Source of the DNA: Haberlea rhodopensis
Taxonomy: Eukaryota; Streptophyta; Magnoliopsida; Lamiales; Gesneriaceae
Direction of reading: 5' to 3'
NCBI GenBank assembly: GCA_907163345.1
Contig: CAJQUN010000004.1
Span: 10,817,235-10,881,234 of the forward strand
DNA: 64,000 nucleotides
Of this stretch, positions 11,801 to 23,632 are shown piece after piece; the first letter of the stretch is position 1; each line of letters opens with the position of its first letter. The position numbers were made by a program, and so were the translations under genes. The notes beneath the pieces are model-generated. The model had not been told where the DNA came from and did no database searches. It saw only the letters and a program-made list of their open reading frames with translations.

Positions 11801-12723
11801 TTATTTCTATGGTTGATGAATAAAATCAAGTAAATCAAATCCTTTCTTTTTGGTCCACGTGTTTGTTATAATGCAAAATAAGACGCAGAGGTTTTTGATT
11901 GAAAAGAAGCATGTGGACATCTGGTTTTACGTTCTCTTTTTGCCAGTTTTGGAGGTCGAGGCATGTTTATGGAAGTTTAGGGGTGAACTCAGTGTGGTAA
12001 ATAGGTGACTCAAAAGTCAAACCTTGACCAAAAACTTGGTGCTTACCAAAATAAATAGATTTTTTTGTGATAAAAAAATGGTTTTTTGGTTTTGAAAAAT
12101 GCTGACGTTTGTTCAGTGTCAATTTCCTTGCTTGTTAACCAAATTTATTAAACATAGATTTAGGTATGATGAACTATTCTGGTACATAAATTTCATCTTC
12201 CAATCCCTTGGTTTTGTTATCCTAATCTTGAACTCTGCCAATTGCATTTCAATACCCCTCTTTGCCTTGCCCATTCCTCCGCCACGGCTAGTCTGCCCTT
12301 GTCAAAATCCACCAGACCCTCTCCAAATGGCTTACAAAAACCGACACGCTGCTACTCCAATAATCCATCTCGCCTTTTTTCTTTTAACTTGTCTTGTTTT
12401 GTAGAACTTGGTTTCTCCAGATGAACTATTTTTAGAAAAACCTAATTGTCAAATAGGATTAACATAAATAAAGTGAAAGGGATATACATATGAGTGTGGC
12501 ATGCAGAATATCTTACTCTAGGATCAAGGATGTACTAGATCTATTGATTTTTTAATTATCTGTTACGAGGTTGACTGCCTTGATAAAAAATTTGTTGCCT
12601 TTGTGAAACCAGAAATTTCTGCAGGACGGATCATTCGAACCTTGGATGGATGCAGAATGCCTGGCTATAAGTCCAGAAGTTCGCCGTCCTAGATTTTCCC
12701 CAAAAAGGGGAAGGAAAAGTTAA
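8856..12723 (+). CDS. Uncharacterised plant protein, tandem gene 2 (4 exons, about 425 aa)
   Basis: Paralogue of the gene at 3743; function unknown. Exons by hand: 8856-9710, 9806-10034, 11369-11451, 12613-12723; phases 0, 1, 0; stop TAA at 12721. Conserved blocks are MDYGHFLLSIL, DPEYELFLKKLKEHEKSYV with IKYEGE, SDVEILDVAAFYKEGKPKP (residues about 256-274), FRKELVTVLRKPYDKEEHKK, the exon 2 end YMDRFPG, and NLFRGFFFWLQ joined to DGSFEPW. Exon 4 starts after CCAG at 12612, chosen over the later GCAG because it gives KFLQDGSFEPW, aligning with NLTQEGSFKPW in gene 1. The C terminus is basic (KRGRKS). Introns 2 and 3 are long (1.3 and 1.2 kb), and intron 3 has a LINE insertion. Exon 1 is about half as long as in gene 1 and lacks the internal repeats, so this copy may be nearer the ancestral form. 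Confidence 0.8.
11473..11757 (-). mobile_element. 5'-truncated LINE-type retroposon in intron 3 of gene 2
   Basis: A 15-bp direct repeat GTCTTGTTCCAACTC (11458-11472 and 11758-11772) flanks 285 bp. The insert begins with a 12-base T run, the poly(A) tail of a minus-strand insertion. The body reads like the 3' UTR of a plant L1, with GTACCTCTGGTACTTC just before the tail. The donor site at 11452 stays intact upstream of the insert. Confidence 0.82.
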
Positions 12724-15022
12724 AACATGTGAAGTTTGTGGCTCAAGATTTTGAAATCAAGGTTATCCATTGTGCCGTGCTACTAGTTTAACTTTTAGAA
12801 TTTGCACGCTCTGATTACCACCTAGAAGTTTATTTTTTGAGGAACGAAATGGTGAAAAAAACTGCTAATGTATATGTTGGATGATATGATTTCCTTTTTT
12901 CCCTCGCATATAAATTTCTCTACCGCTTAATCTTTATGTACTGAACTTTCACTATTGTACATCTTGAAGCTGTTCATCGTCATGCGTGGTTTTCCCATAC
13001 TGAAATTCAAGACCTTGGCATCCATATTGTATCGAATTTCTCCTTTATTAAAGCATATTTCTGATGTAGTGCACGATGTCCGAACCAATCCTGTTAATGG
13101 AGCTCCCTGTTTCACTGTAGCATTACCATGTTAACAATAGGTATTTGCATTCTATAGTGTGTTTTTGTTTGCAATTTGTGTTAGAACAGCCTTGTTTTCT
13201 TCCTTTATCCTGAGATTTCAGTTATTTGGAAACGGTAATATAGTTATTAATTCAAATCTTCTTAGCTCTGTCTGTCACAACAACTCTTGTTACGTTAATA
13301 GATATCATTTTTAAAATATAATAAACTGTTAAATGATGGGTCAATATTCTTCGTCAGTTTCGACCTTCTTGTGTTCCTTTTAAAGGTTTATTTCATTATT
13401 TTGTGCCTCACGTAAATAAAAACAAATTTTGGTATATTCTCTATGATTGAATATCTCAGCCTGCTGTACTGCATGTCGGCTTATTTCTCAAAATATTATA
13501 AAAGATAAAAAAAATATTTACAAATTAACGTGAAATGAAAAAATTCCCCTATTTACCGTAATTTGTTACTCGAATTAACGAATTCTGTTATTATTATAAA
13601 TTTTTTTTTACAGAAGCAAGTAACGAATTCAAATTGATTTTTTTAAAAAAAATTCAAAATGCCTTAATTTGTTAACAAATTCAATATTTATATAATAATA
13701 ATATATTATATTATTAATAATATAGATAATATATATAATAATATACATATAATATAAAAATAATGTAGTGTAATAGTAATAAGTATAATAAATCATAGGT
13801 CGACCGCCCGCCGAGGGAGTGTTTCCTCGTGTCGAGGGCACCCTTTGATTACGCCTCGTTGTCAGCTCTTGTTGTCAGCTCCTCGGGCAATGATCATGGG
13901 AATATCATGATCCGCGGATTTATTATTTTTATTATTATAATAATTATTATTATTTATAAAAATAATAATATAATAATAATAATTATTATAATCCATTTTT
14001 ACAGAATCCGTTTGTACAAAAAATCGGATTGCCCTTATGTGTGTAAGCATGTGGTATGTTCGTATACAACATGTTTGGAATGGACGATAAGACCCAAATA
14101 CAATTATTATTATTATTATTATATTTATAATTATCATAATTATTATATTATATACATATGTATACGTATATACATCTGTAAATGTTTATTATTATACATA
14201 TAATATTTTATAACATATTGTATAATAGTTATTATTATTTTAATTTAATATAATATATTGTAATATATTATATTAATAATATATATTATAATATATTGTA
14301 TTATATTATTATTATAATCTAAAAGCATTGAATCTGTTACTTACTCAACGTAACGGAGTTCAGACTTTTGATTTTTTTTTTAAAAAAATTTCAATTACTC
14401 CAAATAACGATCTACCCTAAATTCATAAATTAATTTTATTTATGGTAATTTGTACATTTTTATATATTTTTATAATAGTTTGATAAATAAACCACTGATA
14501 TCTGTCTGTTGAGAATGTGTGACATCTTAAATTAAATAAACCCCACTAACCTTTTGGCTCAAGTAGCACCAAGTGCTCGAAAGTGAGCATGGTCTCAAGT
14601 TTGAGACCTCAACTCCACTCCCCTAAATAAAATTTAAAAAAATCAAGAAACTTTCTCTCTTGCAGCTATGGTTGAAAACCATGTAGTGGAGAAAAAATCG
14701 AAAATCATGTTAATTAAAGATAGGCCTCACATTGGCATTTTACCTTAAAATCCTTTTTTATGCGAATGCAAATTGTTGTCTGCAAACAAAAAAAGTTACA
14801 CCAGCTTATCCATTCTTAGCAAAGCAATATTTACACATTAACCGCTGGATGAGTCCACATAATATTGAAATTGCTTATCCTCTGGAGTATGAATTATGAT
14901 ATATAAAAATGGTAATGTAACCTTTTAAGATATATTTCAAAATCTTATAGTATAGGCCTGATGTATTCTGTGATGTTTATAAATGTCTTAACTTAATTCA
15001 AAAATCATTTGTTTATACTTAG
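12724..15022. other. Intergenic AT-rich region
   Basis: Holds the presumed 3' UTR of gene 2, then AT-rich sequence with TTA/TAA repeats (separate entry). No gene is supported. Short frames here arise from the repeats. Confidence 0.5.
13666..14340. repeat. TTA/TAA and TA microsatellite block with GC islands
   Basis: Long runs of ATT, TTA and TATA units are interrupted by two non-repetitive islands, about 13797-13915 (relatively GC-rich) and about 13993-14100. On either side lie similar segments in the same orientation (GTAACG...TTCA...T-run/A-run at about 13620-13660 and 14358-14400). These suggest a local duplication or the ends of a decayed insertion. Confidence 0.55.
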
Positions 15023-15205
15023 GATCAAGCAAATATCAAGAAGAAGGTGTTGGCACAAAAACCCGAGGATAGCAGTCGAGCAGAAGCTATTGAGGTTACT
15101 CAGATACTCCATACTCGAGAGAAACATGGAGAAAAGGTGGTTTACGCTACTGCCCCCATGCACGTTGCCTGCACAAACAAGCAGAAACTACATACGATTG
15201 CATAA
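15023..15205 (+). CDS. Orphan exon-like reading frame, possible last exon
   Basis: After a good acceptor (TTTATACTTAG at 15012-15022) a frame stays open for 60 codons to a TAA at about 15203-15205. Its composition looks protein-like (for example VLAQKPEDSSRAEAIEVTQ) and it stands out from the AT-rich surroundings. I find no matching upstream exon and do not recognise the sequence. It could be the remnant of a gene disrupted by the copia element 235 bp downstream, or chance. Confidence 0.22.
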   Translation, partial: DQANIKKKVLAQKPEDSSRAEAIEVTQILHTREKHGEKVVYATAPMHVACTNKQKLHTIA

Positions 15206-15439
15206 ACTTGTCATTTATGAAAATCGAATGGCTACCACTCCATGTGATCTTAAGCATACCATTAATAAACTAACGAGGATAATTAGAAACAAACATTTAT
15301 CATAATCTTATTTTGTTTGATAAGGGTACAAAATATTCGAACCGGCTTATCGGTTGCCATCACGATTCATGAGGCCAACTCGAGCCAATGCTCTCTAATG
15401 AACTCGAGCTCGAGACAAGTCAAGTCAAGTGTTCAAAAG

Positions 15440-16122
15440 TGTTGGTTTTGGCCCATTACCTATTTGGGCCTTGGCTTTCTTTTTCCTTTCATATGCCTTA
15501 TGTTTCCCGAGCCCCTTTTTCCAATCGGCCCTTTCACTTCTCACCTCTTCCAGATGCTTCTTCATCGTGTCTCCTCGGCTGGCTTGCTTGACCGCGTTCC
15601 TTGGGACTTGCTCCCCTTCCCTTCGTCTTCCTCGCTGCTATTAATCATGGTCTTGTTCCATGATGAGGTAAGTTAAGAAGTCTGGAATCCTTTGTGTATT
15701 TCGCTTCCCTCCTTTGCGTCACTGTCCCGTGGTGTGTTTGGATTTGTGGCTTGAGCTCTTGCCCTGCTGTTAGCCGTGGTTGTGCTAACTGTGCTTGGCT
15801 GTGTAGTGCTCTGTGTTGCCCTTCTCCTTCCTTGGTGTAACCCTGCGTGCGATTCCTTGCTGTGCCTTTCGTCCATCGCCTACGGCTAAGTGTTTGGGCA
15901 GTGTTCGGACAGTGTGTGTGTGTGTGTCTCCCACCTTAGGTTACGATACCTTGGTTCCCCGGTGACGACGTGGAAAGGAAACCCTGCTCGACCTGAGCCC
16001 AATTCCCTTACTCTTGTTTCGATTTTAGATTTATAGTTCTTTGTGAATTGTATAATGTGATTGGTTTCTTGTTGTGATTGCAGGTTATCAATCGACGTTC
16101 AAGGCGGAACGAACTCCTTACA
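15440..16122 (+). repeat. 5' LTR of copia element 2 (683 bp)
   Basis: TGTTGG...TTACA, ending one base before the primer binding site. Compared with the 3' LTR it has 32 extra bases near its start (about 15459-15490) and a GT run six bases longer near 15920. These two indels account for the whole 38-bp length difference. Confidence 0.93.
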
Positions 16123-16123
16123 G

Positions 16124-16135
16124 TGGTATCAGAGC
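16124..16135 (+). other. Primer binding site of copia element 2
   Basis: TGGTATCAGAGC, complementary to initiator Met-tRNA, one base after the 5' LTR. An untranslated leader of about 430 bases follows before gag. Confidence 0.9.
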
Positions 16136-16557
16136 GTTCCGCGCCTGGTGGAGTGCTCGGTGGGTCTCGGGCAGTGATCGCTGGAGTTCGGGCAGCGGCT
16201 GGAGTTCGGGCAGATCTCGGGCAGTGCACTTTGGTGCTTCGAGCAGCGTACTCAGGCTTCGAGTGTTCTTCGGTGGTTTCATCACCCCAGAGTTTTATCT
16301 CTGGGTAGTAAGTGATTATCTTGACCCTTAATTATTTACCATTTTTTGTTTCTAGGTGATTGTGTCCCTTACCCGTAGGAAAATCTCTATCTGAAGCCCC
16401 ATGCTCGTACACCTTTGAGTGTATTGTGATCTTGTGGGTGATAGCGATTTCTCCTCCCCTTAGCTTGACTGATTCTTTCATAGTTTGTTTGTGCCTTGTG
16501 GTCCTTGCTTCTGCTGACTGGTTGTTGAAATTGTGTGTGCCTCCTTGCTTATTTGTG

Positions 16558-16839
16558 ATGGCTTCAATTTCTGGATATAACCTTGAACCTTTTAATGAAA
16601 AATTTGATTTTTCGATATGGCAACAAAAGATGAAAGGAATCTTAATACAGCAAAAAGTATTTAAAGCTATTGACGGTAATTGTGCTGAAAACATTACATC
16701 TGCTAAGAAACTTGAAGATGACGAATATGCTTACTCTTCTATTATCTTGAACTTATCTGACTCTGTGCTCAGGAAATGTGGTAAACTATCATCTGCAAAA
16801 GAACTTTGGGAAAAATTGGAAGAAATCTTTGCCAAGTAA
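16558..16839 (+). pseudogene. Copia gag, N-terminal part
   Basis: The start is ATG at 16558, giving MASISGYNLEPFNEKFDFSI, a typical copia gag opening. It continues through ILNLSDSVLRKCGKLSSAKE and LWEKLEEIFAK to a premature TAA. The next canonical residues (KSLPSKLFLLENFFRFKLD) are in the adjacent frame, so a small indel near 16830 split gag. Confidence 0.88.
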
Positions 16840-19201
16840 ACTTTTCTTGTTAGAAAATTTTTTCAGATTCAAGCTAGACTTGAACAAAGACGTAGATGAA
16901 AATTTGGATGTGTTTACTAAGTTAATTCAAGATATTAAATTGACAGGAGATAAGAACATTGACGACTATTCACCTATTGTTCTTTTAAATGCTATTCCTG
17001 AAAATTATAGTGATGTAAAATCCGCCATTAAGTACCGTAGAGATTCTATTACATTGGATACTGTAATGAACGGCCTAAAAAGCAAGGAATTAGATCTAAA
17101 AGTTGACAAAGGTAATAGACAATCCTCTGGTGAAGTTATGCACGTTCGTGGTAGATCACAACATAGGCATAATAACAATAACCAATATCAGAAAAGTGAT
17201 AAAAGAGAAAAAAGTATGGCTAGATCGAAATCTAGGCCTAGTAAAAAGAAATGTTACAATTGTGGGGACCCAAATCATTTCATAAAAGATTGCTCTAGAA
17301 AGAAGAATCAGAATAAAAATGGAAATCAGACAAATGAACAAGCGAACAATGCTTCTACCTCTTGGGAAAACATAGGGGATATTTTTATGGTGACTGAATT
17401 ATGTGACTCTGTGAACTCTGTGCTTTCATTACCTGTGTGTGAAAATGAATGGCTTATTGACTCAGGTTGCACTTATCACATGACACCACTTAAAAATTTG
17501 TTTTCTAGCTACAGAGAAATTGAGCATGCTTCTGTTTCTATGGCCAATGAGAAATTGTGTAAAGTTTCTGATATTGGTAATATTTGTCTGAAATTTGAAT
17601 CTGGTTATTCTGTGACTTTGAAAGATGTTAGACATGTTTCTACTTTGTGCAATAACTTGATGTCTTGTGCAGCTTTAGAGTCTGATGGTTATGAGGGTAA
17701 ATGGGGAAATGGTTGCATGAAAATTATGCGGGGGTCTTTGGTAGCTTTTAAGGCTGAGAAAAGAAGGAATTTGTATGTTTGCAAAACAGTCTCTGATTAT
17801 GGTAAAATCTGTGCTAATTATGTGTCAGATGATTTAACTGATTTATGGCATAAAAGGTTAGGTCATATGAGTTCTAAAGGATTAGAGATTTTACATAAAG
17901 ATGGTTGTTTTGGCAGGGATAAATTGTCTTGCATGACTTTTTGTGATTCTTGTGTTTTAGGCAAACAGCAAAGAGTTAAATTTCCTATCTCCCATTCCCC
18001 CAATGTGACTAAATGTTCTGATATACTTGAATACCTGCATGCTGATGTTTGGGGACCTTCACCCGTCCCAACTCAATGTGGTAATATGTATTTCTTGTCT
18101 ATCATTGATGATTACTCTAGAAACGTATGGATTTTTCTAATGAAAAATAAATCTGATGTTTTTGATAAATCTAAAAACTGGAAGATTTTGATTGAAAACC
18201 AAACTGGAAAAAAGATTAAACGGCTTAGGACAGATAATGGAATAGAATTCTGCAATATCTTGTTTGATGACTTGTGCAGTGAATCGGGGATTCTGAGACA
18301 CAAGACTGTGCCCTATACTCCCCAGCAGAATGGTGTTGCTGAGAGGATGGACAGAACTTTACTCGAGAGAGTTAGAAGTATGCTTGCATCTTCTGGACTC
18401 TCAAAGAAGTTCTGGGGCGAAGCTGTCGTGACAGCTTCTTATTTGATAAATAGATCCCCTTCCGTGCCTTTGAATGGTAAGTGTCCCGAAAGTGTTTTTT
18501 CTGGTAAGAAATTAGATTTTTCAAATCTTAAAGTGTTTGGTTGTTATGCTTTTGTGCATAGGAAAGGAGACAAACTTGAACCTAGGTCAGTTAAGTGCGT
18601 CTTTCTTGGTTATCCTGAGGGTGTGAAAGGATATAGGCTTTGGTTAAGATGTGAACCTGATTTCAAAACTATTATAAGTAGGGATGCCATTTTTAATGAA
18701 TCTGAAATGCCTTGCTTGATTCCATCTTTGCCTGAATCTGATTGTGAGTCTGAGACTACACCGAGCAAGGTGGAGTCTTTGCCTATTGTTACCCCAGTTA
18801 TTGAAAACAATGTGCTCCCTGATATGGATCATGAGAACTTGCCTGTTTATGAACCGAATTTGCATGAAAATGTTGACGAACATGTGCATAATGAATTGGT
18901 TGCTAATGAACATGAAGATCTGCATGATTATATGTTGACTAGGGATAGGGTCAAAAGAAATGTGAAACAACCTGCTAGGTTTAATGATTTTAACCTCACA
19001 TCGCATGTTTTCAATATGTTTGAGTTAATTGATAATTGTGAGCCTAAGACCTATAATGAAGCTTTGAAATCTAAAAATGTTGTGTATTGGCTTAGTGCCA
19101 TGAAAGATGAAATGCATTCTTTAGTTGTGAATCATACATGGACTCTTGTACCTAAACCTGTTAGTTGCTCTTTGATAGATTGCAATGGTTATTTAAGGTA
19201 A
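16778..19201 (+). pseudogene. Copia gag C-terminus, protease, integrase and RT start
   Basis: One long open frame carries the rest of gag and the knuckle CYNCGDPNHFIKDC (CX2CX4HX4C). The protease has an intact active site, WLIDSGCTYHM. The pre-integrase zinc region is LWHKRLGHMS...CDSCVLGK. Integrase has all three acidic residues in place: HADVWGP, RTDNGIEF and NGVAER. The post-integrase segment FLGYPEGVKGYRLWL and the beginning of RT (WLSAMKDEMHSLVVNHTW) follow. The frame closes at 19201, where RT shifts to another frame. This frame enters gag only from about residue 13; what precedes is out-of-frame sequence. Confidence 0.93.
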
Positions 19202-20305
19202 AGAATGAAGCTGATTCTGTTAGATATAAAGCTAGGCTATTTGCAAAAGGTTTTACTCAAAGAGAGGGTATTGACTATACTGAAATCTTTGCTCATGTTG
19301 TTAAGTTTACTACTGTGAGAATTTTATTATCACTTGTTGCTCACTTTAATTGGGAACTTAAACAGATGGATGTTAAAACCGCTTTTTTGCATGGTGACTT
19401 AGATGAAAAGATTTACATGAAACTAACCCTAATCACGTTTGTTTGCTTAATAAATCTTTGTATGGCCTAAAGCAGTCACCTAGGCAATGAAATAAGAAGT
19501 TTGATGAATGCATGCTTACCTTAAAATTTAAAAGAAGCTCTTTTGATCATTGTTTGTATTTTAAGGATAAAATGCCAGTGCCTGTTTTCTTGTTGATTTA
19601 CGTGGATGACATGTTGATTGCTAGCCCTTGTCTGAAATCCATTGAGCATATTAAGAACTGTTTAAGTGATAAATTTGATATGAAGTTCTTAGGTGATGCT
19701 AGTAGAATCCTAGGCATGGACATTGTTAGAGATAGAAAGGAATCTACTCTCTATTTAAAGCAAACTTCTTATGTAGAGAAAATTTTAAAGAAATTTTCCA
19801 TGTTTGATGCAAAACCTGTTAACGTGCCCTTACTGCTCATTTTGTGCTAAGTAAAGATCAAAGTCCCAAAACTGATAGTGATTTTGATGCCATGAAAAAT
19901 GTACCGTATTCAAATGCAATTGGTTCTATAATGTATTTGATGGTTAGCACTAGACCTGACATTGCTTATGCTGTTAGCTGCTTAGATAGATATATGTCTA
20001 ATCCTGGTGTGGTACATTGGAATGCTGTTAAATGGTTGTTACGATATTTGAAAAACTCTTTGCATTATGGCTTATGTTTTTCTAAATATGCTGATGGTGT
20101 CAAGTTGAAAGGTTATGTTGATTCTAATTATGCCAATGATAAGGACAATAGAAAATCTACTACTTCATATGTTTTTACTTTGTGTGGAGCATGTATAAGT
20201 TGTAAATCGCAGCTGCAGCATATCGTTGCCTTGTCAACAACGGAATCAGAATATGTTGCTGTAACAGAAGCTTTGAAGGAAGCTGTCTGGCTGAAAGGTG
20301 ATTGA
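19165..20305 (+). pseudogene. Copia reverse transcriptase and truncated RNase H
   Basis: Three fragments in different frames. 19165-19470 has YKARLFAKGFTQREGIDY and MDVKTAFLHGDLDEKIYMK, then lacks the usual QPEGF stretch. About 19429-19850 has VCLLNKSLYGLKQSPRQ followed by TGA at 19488, where the family has Trp, then the catalytic IYVDDM. 19844-20305 has the RNase H part (STRPDIAYAVSCLDRYM, ALSTTESEYVAVTEALKEAVW). It ends at a stop without the last roughly 80 residues seen in related elements (SAIHLAKN...RTKHID...ADMLTK). Confidence 0.9.
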
Positions 20306-20540
20306 TTAGTGTTGCTGACTGTGTTGGTAGTCTATAACTGCTTTGTGCGAGTTATAGAATTTGTTACCCCGGTTATTGACTTTAACCTCTTTGTGTTGGT
20401 TATTGTCTGTATTCTTTGTCTGTGCTTTGTGCTATGACAGGAATTTGGTCCACACAATACTTTGTGTGTTGTGGGGACCCTTTGGGCGATGATGAGTCAT
20501 CTATGGGTTTTCCTTACGTTGAGGTGGAGCCGGTATTGTG

Positions 20541-20554
20541 CCAAGGTGGAGATT
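20541..20554 (+). other. Polypurine tract of copia element 2
   Basis: CCAAGGTGGAGATT directly before the 3' LTR, matching the usual copia AAGTGGGAGATT. Confidence 0.8.
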
Positions 20555-21199
20555 TGTTGGGTTTGGCCCATTACTATGCCTTATGTTTCCCGAGCCCCTT
20601 TTTCCAATCGGCCCTTTCACTTCTCACCTCTTCCAGATGCTTCTTCATCGCGTATCCTCGGCTGGCTTGCTTGACCGCGTTCCTTGGGACTTGCTCCCCT
20701 TCCCTTCGTCTTCCTCGCTGCTATTAATCATGGTCTTGTTCCATGATGAGGTAAGTTAAGAAGTCTGGAATCCTTTGTGTATTTCGCTTCCCCCCTTTGC
20801 GTCGCTGTCCCGTGGTGTGTTTGGATTTGTGGCTTGAGCTCTTGCCCTGCTGTTAGCCGTGGTTGTGCTAACTGTGCTTGGCTGTGTAGTGCTCTGTGTT
20901 GCCCTTCTCCTTCCTTGGTGTAACCCTGCGTGCGATTCCTTGCTGTGTCTTTCGTCCATCGCCTACGGCTAAGTGTTCGGGCAGTGTTCGGACAGTGTGT
21001 GTGTCTCCCACCTTAGGTTACGATACCTTGGTTCCCCGGTGACGACGTGGAAAAGAAACCCTGCTCGACCTGAGCCCAATTCCCTTACTCTTGTATCGAT
21101 TTCAGATTTATAGTTCTTTATGAATTGTATACTGTGATTGGTTTCTTGTTGTGATTGCAGGTTATCAATCGACGTTCAAGGCGGAACGAAATCCTTACA
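20555..21199 (+). repeat. 3' LTR of copia element 2 (645 bp)
   Basis: Aligns along its whole length with the 5' LTR apart from the two indels already noted. Begins TGTTGGG and ends CCTTACA. Confidence 0.93.
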
Positions 21200-23632
21200 G
21201 CAAATGGAAATGGATAGATTTTAATTTTCCCTGCACCATATGGGGGCAGGTTCTGTTTCAAGTAAAAGTCATACTCTTTTAAATTCCATCTGAAATTTTT
21301 GGTTTATGATACATCATCATGGCTGAGAATTGAGTCAAACATCATGAGTTTTCTGATAGTTCAGGGTTGACCATTATTATCGTGAGAGATGACCCCTTTG
21401 TCAACCGTTAACCTCGAAATGTGCCCCGTCATATTTTTAATGGGTTGCAGTAAGAGTCATATGAATCGGGTCTCAATTTGAATTTTACCTTGTTTTTATA
21501 TTATTTTATTATATGGAATTTTAAAGCTTGACTGTCCGATTCATTCAAGATTCGACCCAACTTCATGAATGAATTAAAAAAAACAATTTAAAATACATTT
21601 ATATTACAATTCATGGGTTGTGGAACGGTCGAAACCATGTTAAAACGGACGTGTGGCTATAACACGGCCTTCACGAAACGGAACTGCGATTTCGTTGCAT
21701 GAAACGACGATTTTGCGGCCCATAACACTCATTGCGAAACATTATTTAAAATTTTCCAATTTTTTTATTTATTTTTTAATAGTTTATTTTATTTTATTTT
21801 TAATTTAAAAAAACTCAGCAGCAATAACCACAGCCGTTCCGCGAAATGTTAATGGAACTCGAACACCATCATAGCGATGCCCTCCACGACCGTATCGGTG
21901 AACTATTATTACAATCTTGATGAACACTAGGATCATCACTTGGTACATTGGAGTCGGATTCATTAAGGCAACCCTGACATGCATATCATGTACAAACCAT
22001 AAATTCTTGAATGCGATCCCATTTATGTTTTATTTTAATTTTTAAAATTAGAGGCCGACTAGCTTTACTCATCTATATATCGACTTAAATGAGCGGATGG
22101 TGGAAATGAAATGATCACATTTGTCTCGTCTATTTATGACGAAGGCTTTTTAGCCCAAGTCTTCCCTTTAACAGAAGCATATTGAATTTTGGGAGCTTGA
22201 AAAACAGCTAAAATGGGGAAAACTCAGGAATATTTGGTAGCTTGGGGGAAGAAGTGGTGGTTAAACGTCAACAACAATGTATTTCCTCAAACACAAAGAA
22301 CGACATATTTCTTACAAGAATTTAATTACAGCAAAACAGACTTTAACTGCTAAAAGTCACAGTATTATTATTACAGATATTCATATTGCATTTAAGTGGA
22401 TGAGAGGGATGGAACACCAATATTCTTAATATCCCATATATCCATACATTAATACATTTTCATTTATCTGCAACTTTCTTGACTACTCTTGTACTTTTAA
22501 TTTGTGTTACTCGCCTTCTCAATTATGTTTTTTAGATCTCATGGATAATTATTCAAAAATCAATTTAACTATAAAAAAAATAAGTAGAACTCTTATATAT
22601 AACTAAAAAAAGTTTACAGCACCAACAACTAAATATTTATTCACAATGGATTGTGATAGGTTATAAGAATCAAATAAAGAATCAAATTGGATCTCGCACA
22701 TACGTCAGTCTTTTCCAATAGCTTCTTTCGATTAGAATATCTTCGTTAATCCATTTGACTCCATCCATATCTTTATATATAACTTCGAAATGTAACCAAA
22801 TTTTTTAGAGAATCTAAGCAAACAATTCTTAGAACTACCAAAGAGACTCAAAAGAATGAAAAAATATACAAATCGTGTTATATATATATATTTACAACTC
22901 TCATTTTGATATAACGATAAAATGTACATGTGTATGTATTGCGTATGTCTAGAGGTTGAATTTGATGTGACCTAGAGACACATGCATGCATGGTCATCTT
23001 ATCTTCTTGATATTACTCAACACACTCAAACGTATATAAGTTAATACTTTAATTTAATTTTTACAAACCAAAAAAGGGAATAAAACCATTGTCTTACATA
23101 TAATACACGCAATAATCAAACTTCGTGTATATCACACGGTTCTACCCAATCCCAAATACCAACAAATTAGAGAGCACAGAAGAACAAGGTAAACAAAGTT
23201 TAAACCCTCAGACTATTCTTTCCATTCCTCTCTTTTTTTGCCCCAACCAAATTCTGCTTTCTCCAGTTTAAGAATTTCATACAGATTCCAGTAAGTTTCA
23301 TTCAGCTTCTTTTTACCAAAAATCTTGAGTTTCTACTTCAGATGATCGCAGATTTTGAAAGAATTTTAGCCTCTTGAGTATACATTTATATATAATATTG
23401 ATCACAATGGTTAAGCAATGGTTAATTGAGATAATTGTTTTATAGTAAATTTTACCAATCTAGATCCTTTGTTTATCTTGTCATCGTTCTAATACTGGAG
23501 TTATTTTGCTTGATAATCTGCTATCTTTATCTTAAATCAGCAATTTTATTCCACCCTTCTGATTTTTGCAAAAAAATTTGTTTGTTTTGGATGTTTTTCT
23601 AAGAATATATATAGAGAGTTTTCAAGTTAAAT
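21200..23632 (+). promoter_or_regulatory. Intergenic region and upstream region of the MADS gene
   Basis: 21200-22100 is low-complexity sequence with a degenerate repeat-like section (CGAAAC/AACGGxx, 21600-21740); no gene seen. Possible transcribed leader starts around 23170 (purine-rich, then TTCTGCTTTCTCCAG). A donor-like CAGTAAGT at about 23289 and an acceptor-like TTCTAAG near 23602 would fit a 5' UTR intron just before the ATG. The leader and intron are inferred. Confidence 0.35.

Larger units (their letters stand above)
15440..21199 (+). mobile_element. Ty1/copia retrotransposon 2, nearly full length, inactivated
   Basis: A 5.76-kb element with two LTRs, Met-tRNA primer site, gag, zinc knuckle, protease, integrase, RT, truncated RNase H and polypurine tract, in copia order. 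By eye the LTRs differ at about 13 of 645 aligned bases plus two indels (32 bp and 6 bp), so it is fairly recent. At least three frameshifts, an internal deletion, a nonsense codon and loss of the RNase H C terminus make it non-autonomous. No matching 5-bp target duplication is present (AAAAG on the left, GCAAA on the right). Confidence 0.95.

Noticed and set aside
12099..12424. Overlapping frames of 60-101 codons in intron 3 of gene 2
   Set aside because: Inside a well-supported intron, with no protein-like pattern.
13829..14203. Long Ile/Tyr-rich frames on both strands
   Set aside because: They arise from TTA/ATT microsatellites, not from coding constraint.
15023..15205. Fifth exon of tandem gene 2
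   Set aside because: Gene 2 exon 4 ends in a stop and has no good donor, and the paralogue also ends in exon 4.
15317..15876. Several frames of 60-120 codons, repeated at 20416-20959
   Set aside because: They lie inside the two LTRs of copia element 2 and are duplicated because the LTRs are. Copia LTRs do not encode proteins.
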